From: Eubacteriaceae bacterium UBA6119
GTDB lineage: Bacteria > Bacillota > Clostridia > Eubacteriales > UBA1433
NCBI GenBank assembly: GCA_002423395.1
Contig: DIVZ01000004.1
Span: forward strand, 1 to 64,000
Length of the DNA: 64,000 nt
Direction of reading: 5' to 3'
This document shows positions 8,494 to 17,751 of the stretch, piece by piece. How positions within the stretch are numbered: the first letter of the stretch is position 1; each line of letters begins with the position of its first letter. The position numbers were made by a program, and so were the translations under genes. The notes beneath the pieces were generated by a model that was not told the DNA's origin, searched no databases, and saw only the letters and a program-made list of their open reading frames with translations.

Positions 8494-9150
8494 TTAATAA
8501 GCGTTCTTTTTTCGGGCTTCAGCTACCATCATGTCTTTTACTTTCATAAGTCTGCTCAAATTACCGCGCTCGTTTTCATCCAGTTTCATTACTATATAAC
8601 GAATCGTCTCTTCAAGCTGCGGAATCATAACATATTCAAGCGCATTAACTCTGCGTCTTGTTTTTTCTATTTCCTGAGACAGCAATTGTACTGATTTTTC
8701 AATCTGTGCTAACTGCAATAAATCAGGCAATATTTCAGAAAGTGCAAGCACTGCATCATCAAGTTCGCCTAACGTCGTTGCAAAGCCGTAAGGAAATATT
8801 TCAGACGGGTCATCGTTGGATGTTTTAAATTCATATATCGGTACATTAACCGACATTATGTTTTTATATTTAAAATCCAGCGCTACGCTCTGTTTTGGAT
8901 AAAGCAGCGCTTCTTCCAAAAATTCCGGAGACATGGCGGCAGAAGCCACTGTAAAGCTGTTGCCTGCTTTAATAAGTGCTGCTTCGACTTTTAATCGCAG
9001 AGCGCGGTTTTGTCTGACAATTTCTAAAAATTGTTTCATCAATTCATCGCGTTTGTCTTTCAATAATTTATGACCGCGTCTTGCTGTTTTAAGCCTTACT
9101 TTTAAGCGGGTCAGCTCCATACGGGTAGGATTCACTGCCAATTTAGCCAT
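8494..9150 (-). CDS. ntpD: V-type ATP synthase/ATPase subunit D
   Basis: 218-residue central-stalk subunit D, the coiled-coil shaft that turns inside the A3B3 head and couples it to the membrane rotor. It begins with the family motif NPTRMELTRLKVRLKTARRG and has long N- and C-terminal helices (about 1-70 and 150-205) that would form the antiparallel coiled coil. It is the last gene of the operon, 15 bases after ntpB, followed by a strong terminator. Confidence 0.95.
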   Translation of the reverse strand: MAKLAVNPTRMELTRLKVRLKTARRGHKLLKDKRDELMKQFLEIVRQNRALRLKVEAALIKAGNSFTVASAAMSPEFLEEALLYPKQSVALDFKYKNIMSVNVPIYEFKTSNDDPSEIFPYGFATTLGELDDAVLALSEILPDLLQLAQIEKSVQLLSQEIEKTRRRVNALEYVMIPQLEETIRYIVMKLDENERGNLSRLMKVKDMMVAEARKKNAY

Positions 9151-9165
9151 TTTTAATCCTCCCTT

Positions 9166-10539
9166 TTATTTTTCAATATAGTATTGTTCTATATGTTCTG
9201 GCTTAATACGTTTTAATTCATTCTTAGGCAATATCGCAAGCAATTCCCATCCTATACTTAATGTTTCTTCAATTGTTCTGTCTGTTTCATAACCTTGAGA
9301 TACATATCGTTTTTCAAACTCATCTGCAAATTTTGCATACAGTTTATCAACATCAGTAAGAGCTGCTTCGCCCAAAATTGTCATTAATTCTTTAGCGTCT
9401 TTACCTCTGGCATATGCAGCAAACAACTGGTTCATTGTACCTGCATGGTCTTCACGTGTTTTTCCTTTGCCGATACCTTTGTCTTTAAGACGTGAAAGTG
9501 ACGGCAGAACATCAATCGGAGGTCTTAAGCCTTTACGATAAAGTTCACGTGAAAGTATAATCTGTCCTTCTGTTATATATCCTGTCAAGTCGGGAATAGG
9601 ATGTGTTTTATCATCTTCAGGCATTGACAGTATCGGTATCATTGTAATAGAACCGTTGCTGTCAAGTCTTCTGCCTGCGCGTTCGTACATTGTCGCAAGG
9701 TCAGTGTATAGATATCCTGGGTATCCTCTGCGTCCGGGAACTTCTTTACGAGCTGCAGATACTTCACGAAGCGCTTCTGCATAGTTCGTAATGTCTGTTA
9801 TTATAACTAAAACCTGCATTCCCAAATCAAATGCCAGATATTCAGCTGCCGTAAGAGCCATACGAGGTGTAGATATACGTTCAATTGCAGGGTCATTTGC
9901 AAGGTTCATGAACAGTACTGTTCTGTCTATCGCTCCTGTCCTTCTGAAGTCTGATATAAAGAAGTCAGCTTCTTCAAACGTGATACCAACAGCGGCGAAT
10001 ACAACTGCGAATTTAGAATCTGTTCCTAAAACTTTTGCCTGACGAGCTATCTGAGCTGCAAGCTGTGCATGCGGAAGACCTGATCCTGAGAATATAGGAA
10101 GCTTCTGTCCGCGAACCAGTGTATTAAGTCCGTCAATTGCCGAAACTCCTGTCTGAATAAATTCCGAAGGGTAGTCACGAGCTGCAGGGTTCATAGGAAC
10201 GCCGTTTATATCAAGACGTTTTTCCGGTAAAATATCCGGACCGCCGTCTATAGGTCTGCCAAGTCCGTCAAATACGCGGCCTAGCATATCTTCAGCAACG
10301 CCGAGTTCAATGCCGTGACCTAAAAATCTAACTTTAGACTGCGCAAGGTTTATGCCTGCAGAACTTTCAAAGAGCTGTACTAATGCGTTCGAGCCGTTAA
10401 GTTCAAGTACGCGGCAACGTCTTGTTTCTCCGTTCTGAAGTTCAATTTCACCAAGTTCACCGTAACTTACATCAGAAACATCTGAAACAAGCATAAGCGG
10501 ACCTGCAACTTCACGTATTGTTCTGTATTCTTTTATCAT
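9166..10539 (-). CDS. ntpB: V-type ATP synthase/ATPase subunit B (non-catalytic)
   Basis: 457-residue regulatory subunit B, alternating with subunit A in the cytoplasmic head. It shows the RecA-like core with the degenerate P-loop FSGSGLPHAQL, which is normal for the non-catalytic subunit, and the conserved segment PGRRGYPGYLYTDLATMYE. Its start overlaps the stop of ntpA by one base (at 10539), indicating translational coupling for stoichiometric A and B. The length is normal. Confidence 0.97.
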   Translation of the reverse strand: MIKEYRTIREVAGPLMLVSDVSDVSYGELGEIELQNGETRRCRVLELNGSNALVQLFESSAGINLAQSKVRFLGHGIELGVAEDMLGRVFDGLGRPIDGGPDILPEKRLDINGVPMNPAARDYPSEFIQTGVSAIDGLNTLVRGQKLPIFSGSGLPHAQLAAQIARQAKVLGTDSKFAVVFAAVGITFEEADFFISDFRRTGAIDRTVLFMNLANDPAIERISTPRMALTAAEYLAFDLGMQVLVIITDITNYAEALREVSAARKEVPGRRGYPGYLYTDLATMYERAGRRLDSNGSITMIPILSMPEDDKTHPIPDLTGYITEGQIILSRELYRKGLRPPIDVLPSLSRLKDKGIGKGKTREDHAGTMNQLFAAYARGKDAKELMTILGEAALTDVDKLYAKFADEFEKRYVSQGYETDRTIEETLSIGWELLAILPKNELKRIKPEHIEQYYIEK

Positions 10540-12308
10540 TATCTTTCACCTCCTTCTTGTGTTAATTTAGCTATCTGATCATCAATATTCTTTGTTATCT
10601 TAGCATATTCTTCTTTATAAATCGATTGATCTATATCTTTCGCACGGCCTATCTGGTCTCTGGCCGGTATTGATATAACTTTTTCTAGATTCGCACCTTT
10701 GTTAACTGCATCGCGTGCAGCCTGACCGTAATGGAGTATCATTTCCATCAGTCCCATTTGCTTTTCCAAAGACGTGTATGAGTCTGTGTCCGAGAATGCG
10801 TTCTGCTGTAAAAAGTCTTCGCGCATTGTACGTGCAACTTCCATACTTAGTCTGTCTGCGGGTGAAAGTGCGTCTATACCTACAAGTCTTACTATTTCAT
10901 TCAGTTCGCTTTCCAGCTGCAGAAGCTGCATAGCTGCTTGTTTGTTTGCTGTAAATACTTTGCCGACATTTGTATTATACCAATTGCTTAATCTGTCATC
11001 ATACAGCGAATAGCTGTTAAGCCAGTTTATTGCCGGGAAATGTCTTGCGTATGCAAGCGCGCTGTCCAGTCCCCAGAATACTTTAACAATACGCAGTGTC
11101 GCCTGCGATACAGGTTCCGAAATATCTCCGCCAGGAGGTGAAACAGCCCCGATTGCTGACAGAGCAGCAGTTCTGTTGTCTGAGCCTAAGCATACAACGC
11201 TTCCTGCGCGTTCGTAGAACTGAGCAAGTCTTGATGTAAGATAAGCGGGATAACCTTCTTCACCGGGCATTTCCTCAAGACGACCGGACATTTCACGAAG
11301 CGCTTCAGCCCAACGTGATGTCGAGTCTGCTATCAATGCTACCGAATAGCCCATATCTCTGAAATATTCTGCTATTGTAATACCTGTATATACTGATGCT
11401 TCTCTCGCCGCAACAGGCATATCTGATGTGTTCGCGATAAGAACTGTTCTCTGCATCAAGCTTTCGCCTGTACGCGGGTCTTTCAGTTCCGGGAATTCCA
11501 TCAAAACGTCTGTCATTTCGTTTCCGCGCTCGCCGCATCCAACGTAAATAACTATATCAACATCGCTCCATTTAGCCAATTGATGCTGTACAACTGTTTT
11601 TCCTGAGCCGAACGGACCCGGAACAGCGGCTGTACCGCCTTTAGCTATCGGGAAGAATGTATCAATTATTCTTTGTCCTGTTATCATAGGAATATCGGGA
11701 GGCAGTTTTTGTTTGTATGGTCTTTCTACACGAACAGGCCATTTTTGCATCATGCTCAGCTCTTTTTTGCCATTAGCCGTTTTCAATACACAAACTATAT
11801 CCGTTACAATAAATTCGCCTGATTTAATTTCTTCTACAACGCCTTCAACGCCTACCGGTACCATTATTTTATGGTTAACAACACTTGTTTCTGCAACAGT
11901 TCCGATAATATCTCCGGCAATAACTTTATCCCCTGCTTTTACGCTGGGTACAAAATTCCATTTCTTATCTCTTGAAATTGAAGGTACGCTAATACCTCTT
12001 GTAATGCTTGATCCAACAAGATTACGAATTTCTTCGAGAGGTCTTTGAATGCCATCGTAAATTGTGCCTATCATTCCGGGGCCAAGTTCAACTGAAAGGG
12101 GAGCTCCCGTTGCAGCTACTTCATCGCCTACGCTAATTCCGGCTGTTTCTTCGTAAACCTGAATTGAAGCGTTACCCCCGCGCATTTCTATTATTTCGCC
12201 TATAAGTCGTTGCTTGCCTACATGAACAACGTCAAACATATTATCATCTGACATACCTTCTGCAACAATCAACGGACCGGCTACCTTGACAATTTTTCCG
12301 TATTTCAT
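10539..12308 (-). CDS. ntpA: V-type ATP synthase/ATPase catalytic subunit A
   Basis: 589-residue catalytic subunit A, hydrolysing or synthesising ATP at the head of the rotary enzyme. It has an N-terminal beta barrel, the bulge domain specific to V/A-type subunit A (about 115-185), Walker A GPFGSGKT at 231-238, and the conserved EMPGEEGYPAYLTSRLAQFYE region (about 345-365). All nucleotide-binding motifs are intact. It follows ntpG by 27 bases, with a weak AAAGG ribosome site. Confidence 0.97.
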   Translation of the reverse strand: MKYGKIVKVAGPLIVAEGMSDDNMFDVVHVGKQRLIGEIIEMRGGNASIQVYEETAGISVGDEVAATGAPLSVELGPGMIGTIYDGIQRPLEEIRNLVGSSITRGISVPSISRDKKWNFVPSVKAGDKVIAGDIIGTVAETSVVNHKIMVPVGVEGVVEEIKSGEFIVTDIVCVLKTANGKKELSMMQKWPVRVERPYKQKLPPDIPMITGQRIIDTFFPIAKGGTAAVPGPFGSGKTVVQHQLAKWSDVDIVIYVGCGERGNEMTDVLMEFPELKDPRTGESLMQRTVLIANTSDMPVAAREASVYTGITIAEYFRDMGYSVALIADSTSRWAEALREMSGRLEEMPGEEGYPAYLTSRLAQFYERAGSVVCLGSDNRTAALSAIGAVSPPGGDISEPVSQATLRIVKVFWGLDSALAYARHFPAINWLNSYSLYDDRLSNWYNTNVGKVFTANKQAAMQLLQLESELNEIVRLVGIDALSPADRLSMEVARTMREDFLQQNAFSDTDSYTSLEKQMGLMEMILHYGQAARDAVNKGANLEKVISIPARDQIGRAKDIDQSIYKEEYAKITKNIDDQIAKLTQEGGER

Positions 12309-12335
12309 ATATTTGTTTCAACCTTTCGATAGATT

Positions 12336-12650
12336 TTACTCGCCTAAAATATCTGCACCTACCGCCCGCTCCACTGCCTCTTTAACTGCTGCAAGTCCTA
12401 TGCCTAGTGTTGTGCCTTTTCCGGGAATTAATATAATTGCCGGTGTCACTCTCTCTGCATATACTGCCAGCTCGCTTTTTAGCTCTGATGCAAACTGTTC
12501 GGTAAGATATATAACAGCGTAATCTTCTTCCGCCATACGATGAAGCTGATTTTTTGCCTCCGCTACATTTTCAACAGAAACTGTTTCTATACCGAGGGCT
12601 TTAAAGCTAAGCACGCTTTCGCGGTCGCCCATAACTGCTATTTTATACAT
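12336..12650 (-). CDS. ntpG: V-type ATP synthase/ATPase subunit F
   Basis: 104-residue subunit F (NtpG in Enterococcus nomenclature), which sits on the central stalk beside subunit D. It starts MYKIAVMGDRESVLSFKALGI, with the Rossmann-like open sheet and the GD motif of the family, and it contains the conserved AVIYLTEQFA segment. It overlaps the end of ntpC by eight bases. Its position between ntpC and ntpA is standard for these operons. Confidence 0.93.
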   Translation of the reverse strand: MYKIAVMGDRESVLSFKALGIETVSVENVAEAKNQLHRMAEEDYAVIYLTEQFASELKSELAVYAERVTPAIILIPGKGTTLGIGLAAVKEAVERAVGADILGE

Positions 12651-13644
12651 AGGTTTCCCTCAGTCTTTCCATCACATCTTCAGAGGACATTTCCGCTTTT
12701 CTTCCTGCCATAACCATATTTAACGCTGTAAACTCTGTTTCTCTGGCAGCAATATATGCAGCGATATGCTGTTCTCCGAAAGCGATATATTTTGCATTTT
12801 TTAAATAATCCAATAAAGTATTTTCAGCCTGTGTATCAACAGCAGCCAAGCCTGTTCCTTCGCGCAAAGCTTCAGCTGCGACTATCGCCGTTGCTTTCAA
12901 CGGTGATGATTCAAATGCTGATACAAGACTTTCCGGAGTAATCTCTGTTTTTAGTCTTGCAGATGTTCCGTTGCCGCCGTCTATTAAATACTTAGCTATA
13001 ATAGAACTGTCTTGTTTCATTCTTTTCAAACGAACTGCTGTACGCAAGTTAACGCTGTCAATTAATAATTTTATATAATCTGTAAGAAAAAGGCTGCCTG
13101 CCTCTGCTGCAAGTTTTAACATTTCTGCAAAACATGCTTTATCTAAAACAGTATCAGCTAACCGTGAATCTCCTGTTCTTGCCAGTAAATCACGAGCCTC
13201 GTTAGCAGAGCTTTTCATAATGCCTGAAAGCCGCCCGTCCGAACCAATAACAGTACTTCCAGTGGTCTCGAGCATTTGTTTTATCGATATATTGCCAGTT
13301 TCCATTAACGTTGATTCATATTCGGCATTTGCTGCTTGTCCTTTTATGATTGCCTTTAAATTATGATAATCATATTTTAAAAGAAATACCTGTACAACTT
13401 TTTTATCCGGAGCTAATTGCAGAACATCATTAATAACTTCACTTCTTTTTTCGGCTATCGCAGCAGATATTTGAGATATACTGCTAATTTCGCCATACCC
13501 GCACTCGTCAAGTACTTTTAAAAATTCTTCGTCCGATTTAGCTTCTGCCATACGTTTTAGGCGTTCGTTTGTAACAAGCGAGCGCTCTAATGCTTTTATT
13601 CTGGTACTGGCGTACAAATAATCTATATCCTTGATTTTTTCCAA
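12643..13644 (-). CDS. ntpC: V-type ATP synthase/ATPase subunit C (AC39-type)
   Basis: 333-residue subunit C of the AC39/d type, the funnel-shaped adaptor between the central stalk and the membrane ring. It is nearly all helical with three repeated helical bundles. The N-terminal segment DYLYASTRIKALERSLV and the LKYDYHNLKAIIKG stretch are family hallmarks. A 96-base AT-rich gap separates it from ntpE, unusual in an otherwise tightly packed operon. The length is normal. Confidence 0.93.
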   Translation of the reverse strand: MEKIKDIDYLYASTRIKALERSLVTNERLKRMAEAKSDEEFLKVLDECGYGEISSISQISAAIAEKRSEVINDVLQLAPDKKVVQVFLLKYDYHNLKAIIKGQAANAEYESTLMETGNISIKQMLETTGSTVIGSDGRLSGIMKSSANEARDLLARTGDSRLADTVLDKACFAEMLKLAAEAGSLFLTDYIKLLIDSVNLRTAVRLKRMKQDSSIIAKYLIDGGNGTSARLKTEITPESLVSAFESSPLKATAIVAAEALREGTGLAAVDTQAENTLLDYLKNAKYIAFGEQHIAAYIAARETEFTALNMVMAGRKAEMSSEDVMERLRETYV

Positions 13645-13740
13645 GAGTCGATACTCCTTTCTGTCCTTATTATAATATTATTGTTATAATAATATAAATA
13701 TTTTTATAATTAAGAACATAATCATTCTTATCTGTTGTAA

Positions 13741-14340
13741 TTAGCCGAAAAGAATCTGTGCAACTTGAACAGATAAATTATCTCTTTGCATGCGTACAAG
13801 TCCGTCTAATGCACAGTTAATTTCAACGTCACCGCTAGCTATTATTACTCCGCCTAATATCGGGCGAATTTTGTCAGAAATTTTTAATTGTGCTTTAAGT
13901 CCTTTAGCTTTTATCAGTTTATTAGCCTGTTCAATGACTTCTTTTCCATATTGATTTTTGTCATCGGAAGAGAATATTATTTCTTCTTCTCCGCTTTGAG
14001 CTGCGTTAGCAGCAAGCCTTGCCAACAAATCAACATATTTATCTTTGGGCAGCGCGCGAAGTTCAGAAAGCGCTTTATCAAAAGCCTCAGTTATTAACTT
14101 TTGCTTTTCCATTAATAAAGTTTTTCTTGCTTCAAGCCCTGCGTTAGAAGAATATTTTAATTCCCGTACTTTTGCTTGCTTAGCGCCTGCATCTTCAATG
14201 TCAGCAGCTGCTGATGCTGCTTTTTCTTTGTATTTGCCAATAATTATTTCAGCTTCTGCGGCTGCTTCTTCAATTATCTTTTTGGCGTCTATGTTTGCTT
14301 CATCAATAATTTTTCCTGTTATTTTTTCAATTCCATTCAT
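13741..14340 (-). CDS. ntpE: V-type ATP synthase/ATPase subunit E (peripheral stalk)
   Basis: 199-residue peripheral stalk subunit E. The N-terminal half (residues 1-105) is a charged, Ala-rich coiled coil that would pair with the small H-type subunit encoded first in the operon. The C-terminal globular part (about 110-199) ends in the family-typical segment GLVRMQRDNLSVQVAQILFG. It lies 11 bases after ntpK. Confidence 0.92.
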   Translation of the reverse strand: MNGIEKITGKIIDEANIDAKKIIEEAAAEAEIIIGKYKEKAASAAADIEDAGAKQAKVRELKYSSNAGLEARKTLLMEKQKLITEAFDKALSELRALPKDKYVDLLARLAANAAQSGEEEIIFSSDDKNQYGKEVIEQANKLIKAKGLKAQLKISDKIRPILGGVIIASGDVEINCALDGLVRMQRDNLSVQVAQILFG

Positions 14341-14351
14341 AAGAACACCTA

Positions 14352-14843
14352 TTAACGGACATTCATAACCATTAATACAGTTACCAATAAAGCAAGAACT
14401 GCGTAGGTTTCAACCATTGCAGGATAAAGCATACATTTACCAAATTCTTCCGGTCTTCTTGCAAGAACTCCCATTGAGCCTGCTGCCGCACGTCCTTGGC
14501 CTACGCCGGAATGATACAGCGCAGCTGCGCCTGCAAGAGAAGCTCCAAAATACATGAGACCATGACCTGTTGGAATTGCCGCTAAGTCCGCTCCTGAAAA
14601 AAGTCCGATTTTGTTTAAAATTAAGAAAGCTATAAGCAATCCGTATATACCTTGTGTTCCCGGCAAAGCCTGCAACAACAACGTCTGTCCGAATTTTTTA
14701 GGATCTTCCGAAATAACGCCCGCCGCAGCTGCGCCTGCTATACCAACTCCTTGACCGCTTCCGGCTCCGCCGAATCCTGCAGCAAGCGCTGCTCCTAACA
14801 TTGAAAAAAATGCTCCTAAAGACATTGAATTTAACACATCCAT
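14352..14843 (-). CDS. ntpK: V-type ATPase rotor (proteolipid) subunit K, sodium-binding type
   Basis: 163-residue double-hairpin proteolipid with four membrane helices, forming the rotor ring that carries ions through the membrane. The ion site looks like that of the Na+-ATPase of Enterococcus hirae: L60, T63, Q64 (LPGTQG), Q116 (GVGQG) and the essential carboxylate E145 (MVETYA). The frame continues upstream to 14978 inside ntpI, but the ATG at 14843 follows a perfect AAGGAGGAAAATTAAC and gives the normal length. It begins two bases after the ntpI stop. Confidence 0.95.
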   Translation of the reverse strand: MDVLNSMSLGAFFSMLGAALAAGFGGAGSGQGVGIAGAAAAGVISEDPKKFGQTLLLQALPGTQGIYGLLIAFLILNKIGLFSGADLAAIPTGHGLMYFGASLAGAAALYHSGVGQGRAAAGSMGVLARRPEEFGKCMLYPAMVETYAVLALLVTVLMVMNVR

Positions 14844-14844
14844 G

Positions 14845-16797
14845 TTAATTTTCCTCCTTGATAAATTGAGTATATGTTGTTTGATTATATAATGGTTTGA
14901 ATTTTCTTCCGCCTGATTCGTAAAATTTTCCGAAATATTCAACAAATTCAAGACGCAAACTGTGTATAAAAGCGCCAAGCAAACTTATTGCCAAGTTAAA
15001 TGTCTGGCCTATTATAAACACAATGAAGAATATTATTGCAGCGACTACACCGGTTTTTCCTGTTAAATTACCCATTAAGTTCATAACAGATGCAATAACG
15101 CCGGTGCACATACCTAAGGCCATTAAACGTCCGTATGATAAAATATCAGATAAGTAACTGGTTGATCCGTATAATGCTCCTAACCCACTTACTATTCTGG
15201 AAAAAATATTCTTTTTGCTTCTTCCGGCTGTCAACAAAACTCCTAATGCTCCGAGCAAAGCAATATACATAAATATTTTCAGTCCCGTCGCTAATCCTAT
15301 AGCGCCTATTATTATCATGTACCAAAATCCCGTATCAAATATTGCATCTTTCCAGTTTCCTTGTTTTATGCTTCTCCACGCAGAAAGCCCCATGCCTATA
15401 AAAATATGAACAACTCCTATTCCGCATGTAAACACAAGCATAAACATAGGTTTTACAAGCGGGTCAAACCAAAGCGGTTTCATTGCAAATTCTTTGCCGA
15501 ATATAGCGGCTATGGCCGTCGGCGCGTTTCCGAACCAGCTGCCAAATAAAACACCCCATATCATAGCTGATATGCCGCCGTAAAACATTACTGTTACAAA
15601 ATTCTTAAACCCGCCGTCCGGTTTCTTTTTCTTTAATATTAAAAATGTCATAATCGAAAGAACCAGACCGCATCCAACATCCGAAAGCATTATTCCGAAA
15701 AATAGAATAAAAGAAAATGCCAGCGGTGTGTTTGTGTCAATAAGACTGCTGTATTTCGGAAGTCCGTAAAGCTCGGTAATAGCTCCAAACGGCTGAACAA
15801 ATTTAGAATTCTTAATCGCAACAGGCGGCTCTTCATCTTCTGCCATTTCGCAGAATTCATATGCGCATCCGTTTTCTTCAAGAACTCCTATAACAAATTT
15901 TTCCGTTTCCTCCGGAACCCAGCCCTCAAAATAAATTGTTTTTTCTGTGTGCAGCATAGATGACATTGCCGTCTCGCGCAAAGACTCGATTGCTAAAGCG
16001 TCCGATGTCTGTTCAATAATTTCTCTGTATTGAGCAAGACTTGCAATTTTTTCTTTCAATTCCGATAAATGTTGTTCTGCTGCATTTAATTCGTTATCAA
16101 ATTTAACAAGATTTTCCGCAGCAGTTCCGGTTAAATCTTTAAGTACCGTCTGAGAAAATCCGGCAGCTTTCAATACTGCCAAGGCTTCCTCTGTCGCATC
16201 CACATGTGAAACCAATAAAATGTATTTCTGTTCTTTGTCCGCATTAATTTCTTCCACTGCCGCAACAATTTCCTGTTCATCAATGGCAGAAGCTAAACCC
16301 TTAACGTCAACTTCAGACGGACAAGCACCAATAATTACCGAAAAATACTTACCTCCGGCAAATTCAAAAGGAATGTCCAATGCCCTCCAAGGTTGGAGTG
16401 TTTCTTTCTGAGCAGAGATACGACCTATTAATGTTTTGGTTTCATTAAATTGTTTTACAATTCCGCTAATTTGTTCAGATACTTCATTAGCCTTTCTAAT
16501 TGTTTCCTCATCAAAAAGCGCTTTTTCAGTTACCTGCCTTCGCGGCGTTAAAAAGGACTTTTTCTCCGGCGCATATCTATTTAATGCGTCCAAACCAGTA
16601 ACCATTACAGTACGGCTTCTGGCAGCATCTAAAGTAACAGATGCTGGTTTAACCAACTTTGATTCTTCTTCATTTAAATTTGCATATGCCGGAGTTTCAA
16701 TTTCCACACAGCCAAGCCGAGTCAAGTCCTTTATAACCTTCTTTTCAATATAAGAAGGCATAATGGCTCGCAGGCGTTTCATTTTAACTATCGCCAT
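14845..16797 (-). CDS. ntpI: V-type ATP synthase/ATPase subunit I (membrane stator)
   Basis: 650-residue subunit I (a-type), the membrane stator forming the ion half-channels against the K ring. The N-terminal half (about 1-330) is a soluble coiled-coil arm. The C-terminal half has about seven to eight membrane helices, and the conserved channel segment SYGRLMALGMCTGVIASVMN lies in it. It ends with the conserved segment LRLEFVEYFGKFYESGGRKF. Its start overlaps the end of the small stalk gene by ten bases. Confidence 0.95.
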   Translation of the reverse strand: MAIVKMKRLRAIMPSYIEKKVIKDLTRLGCVEIETPAYANLNEEESKLVKPASVTLDAARSRTVMVTGLDALNRYAPEKKSFLTPRRQVTEKALFDEETIRKANEVSEQISGIVKQFNETKTLIGRISAQKETLQPWRALDIPFEFAGGKYFSVIIGACPSEVDVKGLASAIDEQEIVAAVEEINADKEQKYILLVSHVDATEEALAVLKAAGFSQTVLKDLTGTAAENLVKFDNELNAAEQHLSELKEKIASLAQYREIIEQTSDALAIESLRETAMSSMLHTEKTIYFEGWVPEETEKFVIGVLEENGCAYEFCEMAEDEEPPVAIKNSKFVQPFGAITELYGLPKYSSLIDTNTPLAFSFILFFGIMLSDVGCGLVLSIMTFLILKKKKPDGGFKNFVTVMFYGGISAMIWGVLFGSWFGNAPTAIAAIFGKEFAMKPLWFDPLVKPMFMLVFTCGIGVVHIFIGMGLSAWRSIKQGNWKDAIFDTGFWYMIIIGAIGLATGLKIFMYIALLGALGVLLTAGRSKKNIFSRIVSGLGALYGSTSYLSDILSYGRLMALGMCTGVIASVMNLMGNLTGKTGVVAAIIFFIVFIIGQTFNLAISLLGAFIHSLRLEFVEYFGKFYESGGRKFKPLYNQTTYTQFIKEEN

Positions 16798-17105
16798 GAG
16801 TAAATCCTTTCAACAATGACGGAAACAGCCTTGTCCATTGCCGCCGTGCCTGCTTTTTGAAGCGCATCGGCTTTGGCTTTAGCTGCTTGTTCAATTTTTA
16901 AGGATTCGGCAGTTCCTGCACTATCAGCGGCTGCATAAAGTTCCAAAACACGTGCATTCGCGCGTTCTTCGGCGCTTTTTACCAGCGCTATACCATCAGC
17001 TTCCGCGCCGGCAAGGATGCGTTTTGCCTCGGAAGCGGCCTCTGCGCGGATTTCTTCCGCACGGCTTTCGGCCTGGGAAATGGTTTTAATTGCGTCAAAG
17101 TTCAT
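16788..17105 (-). CDS. ntpF: V-type ATPase peripheral stalk subunit, G/H type
   Basis: 105-residue Ala/Glu-rich coiled-coil protein with heptads through residues 8-85. It matches the small peripheral stalk subunit (NtpF in Enterococcus, AhaH or subunit G/H elsewhere) that pairs with subunit E. The assignment rests on composition, length and its place as the first gene of the operon directly before ntpI, since this family has little sequence conservation. The start ATG follows AAGGCGGTAATACTA. Confidence 0.82.
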   Translation of the reverse strand: MNFDAIKTISQAESRAEEIRAEAASEAKRILAGAEADGIALVKSAEERANARVLELYAAADSAGTAESLKIEQAAKAKADALQKAGTAAMDKAVSVIVERIYSWR

Positions 17106-17172
17106 TAGTATTACCGCCTTTTAAATGTTATTTAACAGATTTTTTAATTTTAATTATAAATCTGCAATTTGC

Positions 17173-17201
17173 ATTTTAACATAATTTAAAAACGTTGTCA
17201 A
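17173..17201 (-). promoter_or_regulatory. Promoter of the V-type ATPase operon
   Basis: Minus strand TTGACA (17201-17196), 17 bases, TAAAAT (17178-17173). The predicted start is near 17166, 60 bases before the first gene. Confidence 0.7.
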
Positions 17202-17265
17202 AGAATATTGTGAAATTTTTCTCAATTGTAAATACTAAGATAAAAATTAAAAAACGCTAATAATA

Positions 17266-17739
17266 TTATTCATTTTTTGTATATTTTTGTAAGTTAATAC
17301 CTGCTTCATTCAATAATTCTTCTGAAAGCTTATCAGGATATTCACCGCAGTAAACAACTCTTTTAATCCCTGCGTTGATTATCATTTTAGCGCACTGCAC
17401 ACAAGGACTGCATGTAACATAAATAGTAGCTTCATTTATACTTACTCCATACATTGCGGCTTGGATAATTGCGTTTTGCTCAGCATGTATTCCTCTGCAC
17501 AATTCATGATTTTGTCCGCTTGGAATATTAAGTTTTTCTCTCAGGCAGCCAATTTCGTAACAATGTTTAAGTCCGCTTGGCGCTCCGTTATATCCTGTAG
17601 CAATTATTCTCTTGTCTTTAACAATAACTGCTCCTACTTTTCTTCTAACACATGTCGAACGTTCCTTAACCGTATCCAAAATACTCATAAAATAATCATC
17701 CCAGCTTGGTCTGACATCTTGCATTATTGATTGGCTCAT
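17266..17739 (-). CDS. dCMP deaminase (ComEB-type zinc deaminase)
   Basis: 157-residue deoxycytidylate deaminase, converting dCMP to dUMP for thymidylate synthesis. The zinc and catalytic residues are present: H85 and E87 (GIHAEQN) and the PCVQC motif with C113 and C116. Additional N-terminal cysteines and histidine (about 60-81) fit the second metal site seen in ComEB-type enzymes. It is the last gene of the prfA-linked operon, 12 bases after rpiB, as in many Clostridia. Confidence 0.93.
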   Translation of the reverse strand: MSQSIMQDVRPSWDDYFMSILDTVKERSTCVRRKVGAVIVKDKRIIATGYNGAPSGLKHCYEIGCLREKLNIPSGQNHELCRGIHAEQNAIIQAAMYGVSINEATIYVTCSPCVQCAKMIINAGIKRVVYCGEYPDKLSEELLNEAGINLQKYTKNE

Positions 17740-17751
17740 AAAAATCTTCCT

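Noticed and set aside
13645..13740. AT-only stretch between ntpE and ntpC as a terminator
   Set aside because: The repeats of TTATAATA type give only imperfect stems without a T-run, and the gene order demands continued transcription.
14844..14978. N-terminal extension of ATPase subunit K by 45 residues
   Set aside because: It lies inside the ntpI gene. The ATG at 14843 has a perfect ribosome site and gives the family length.
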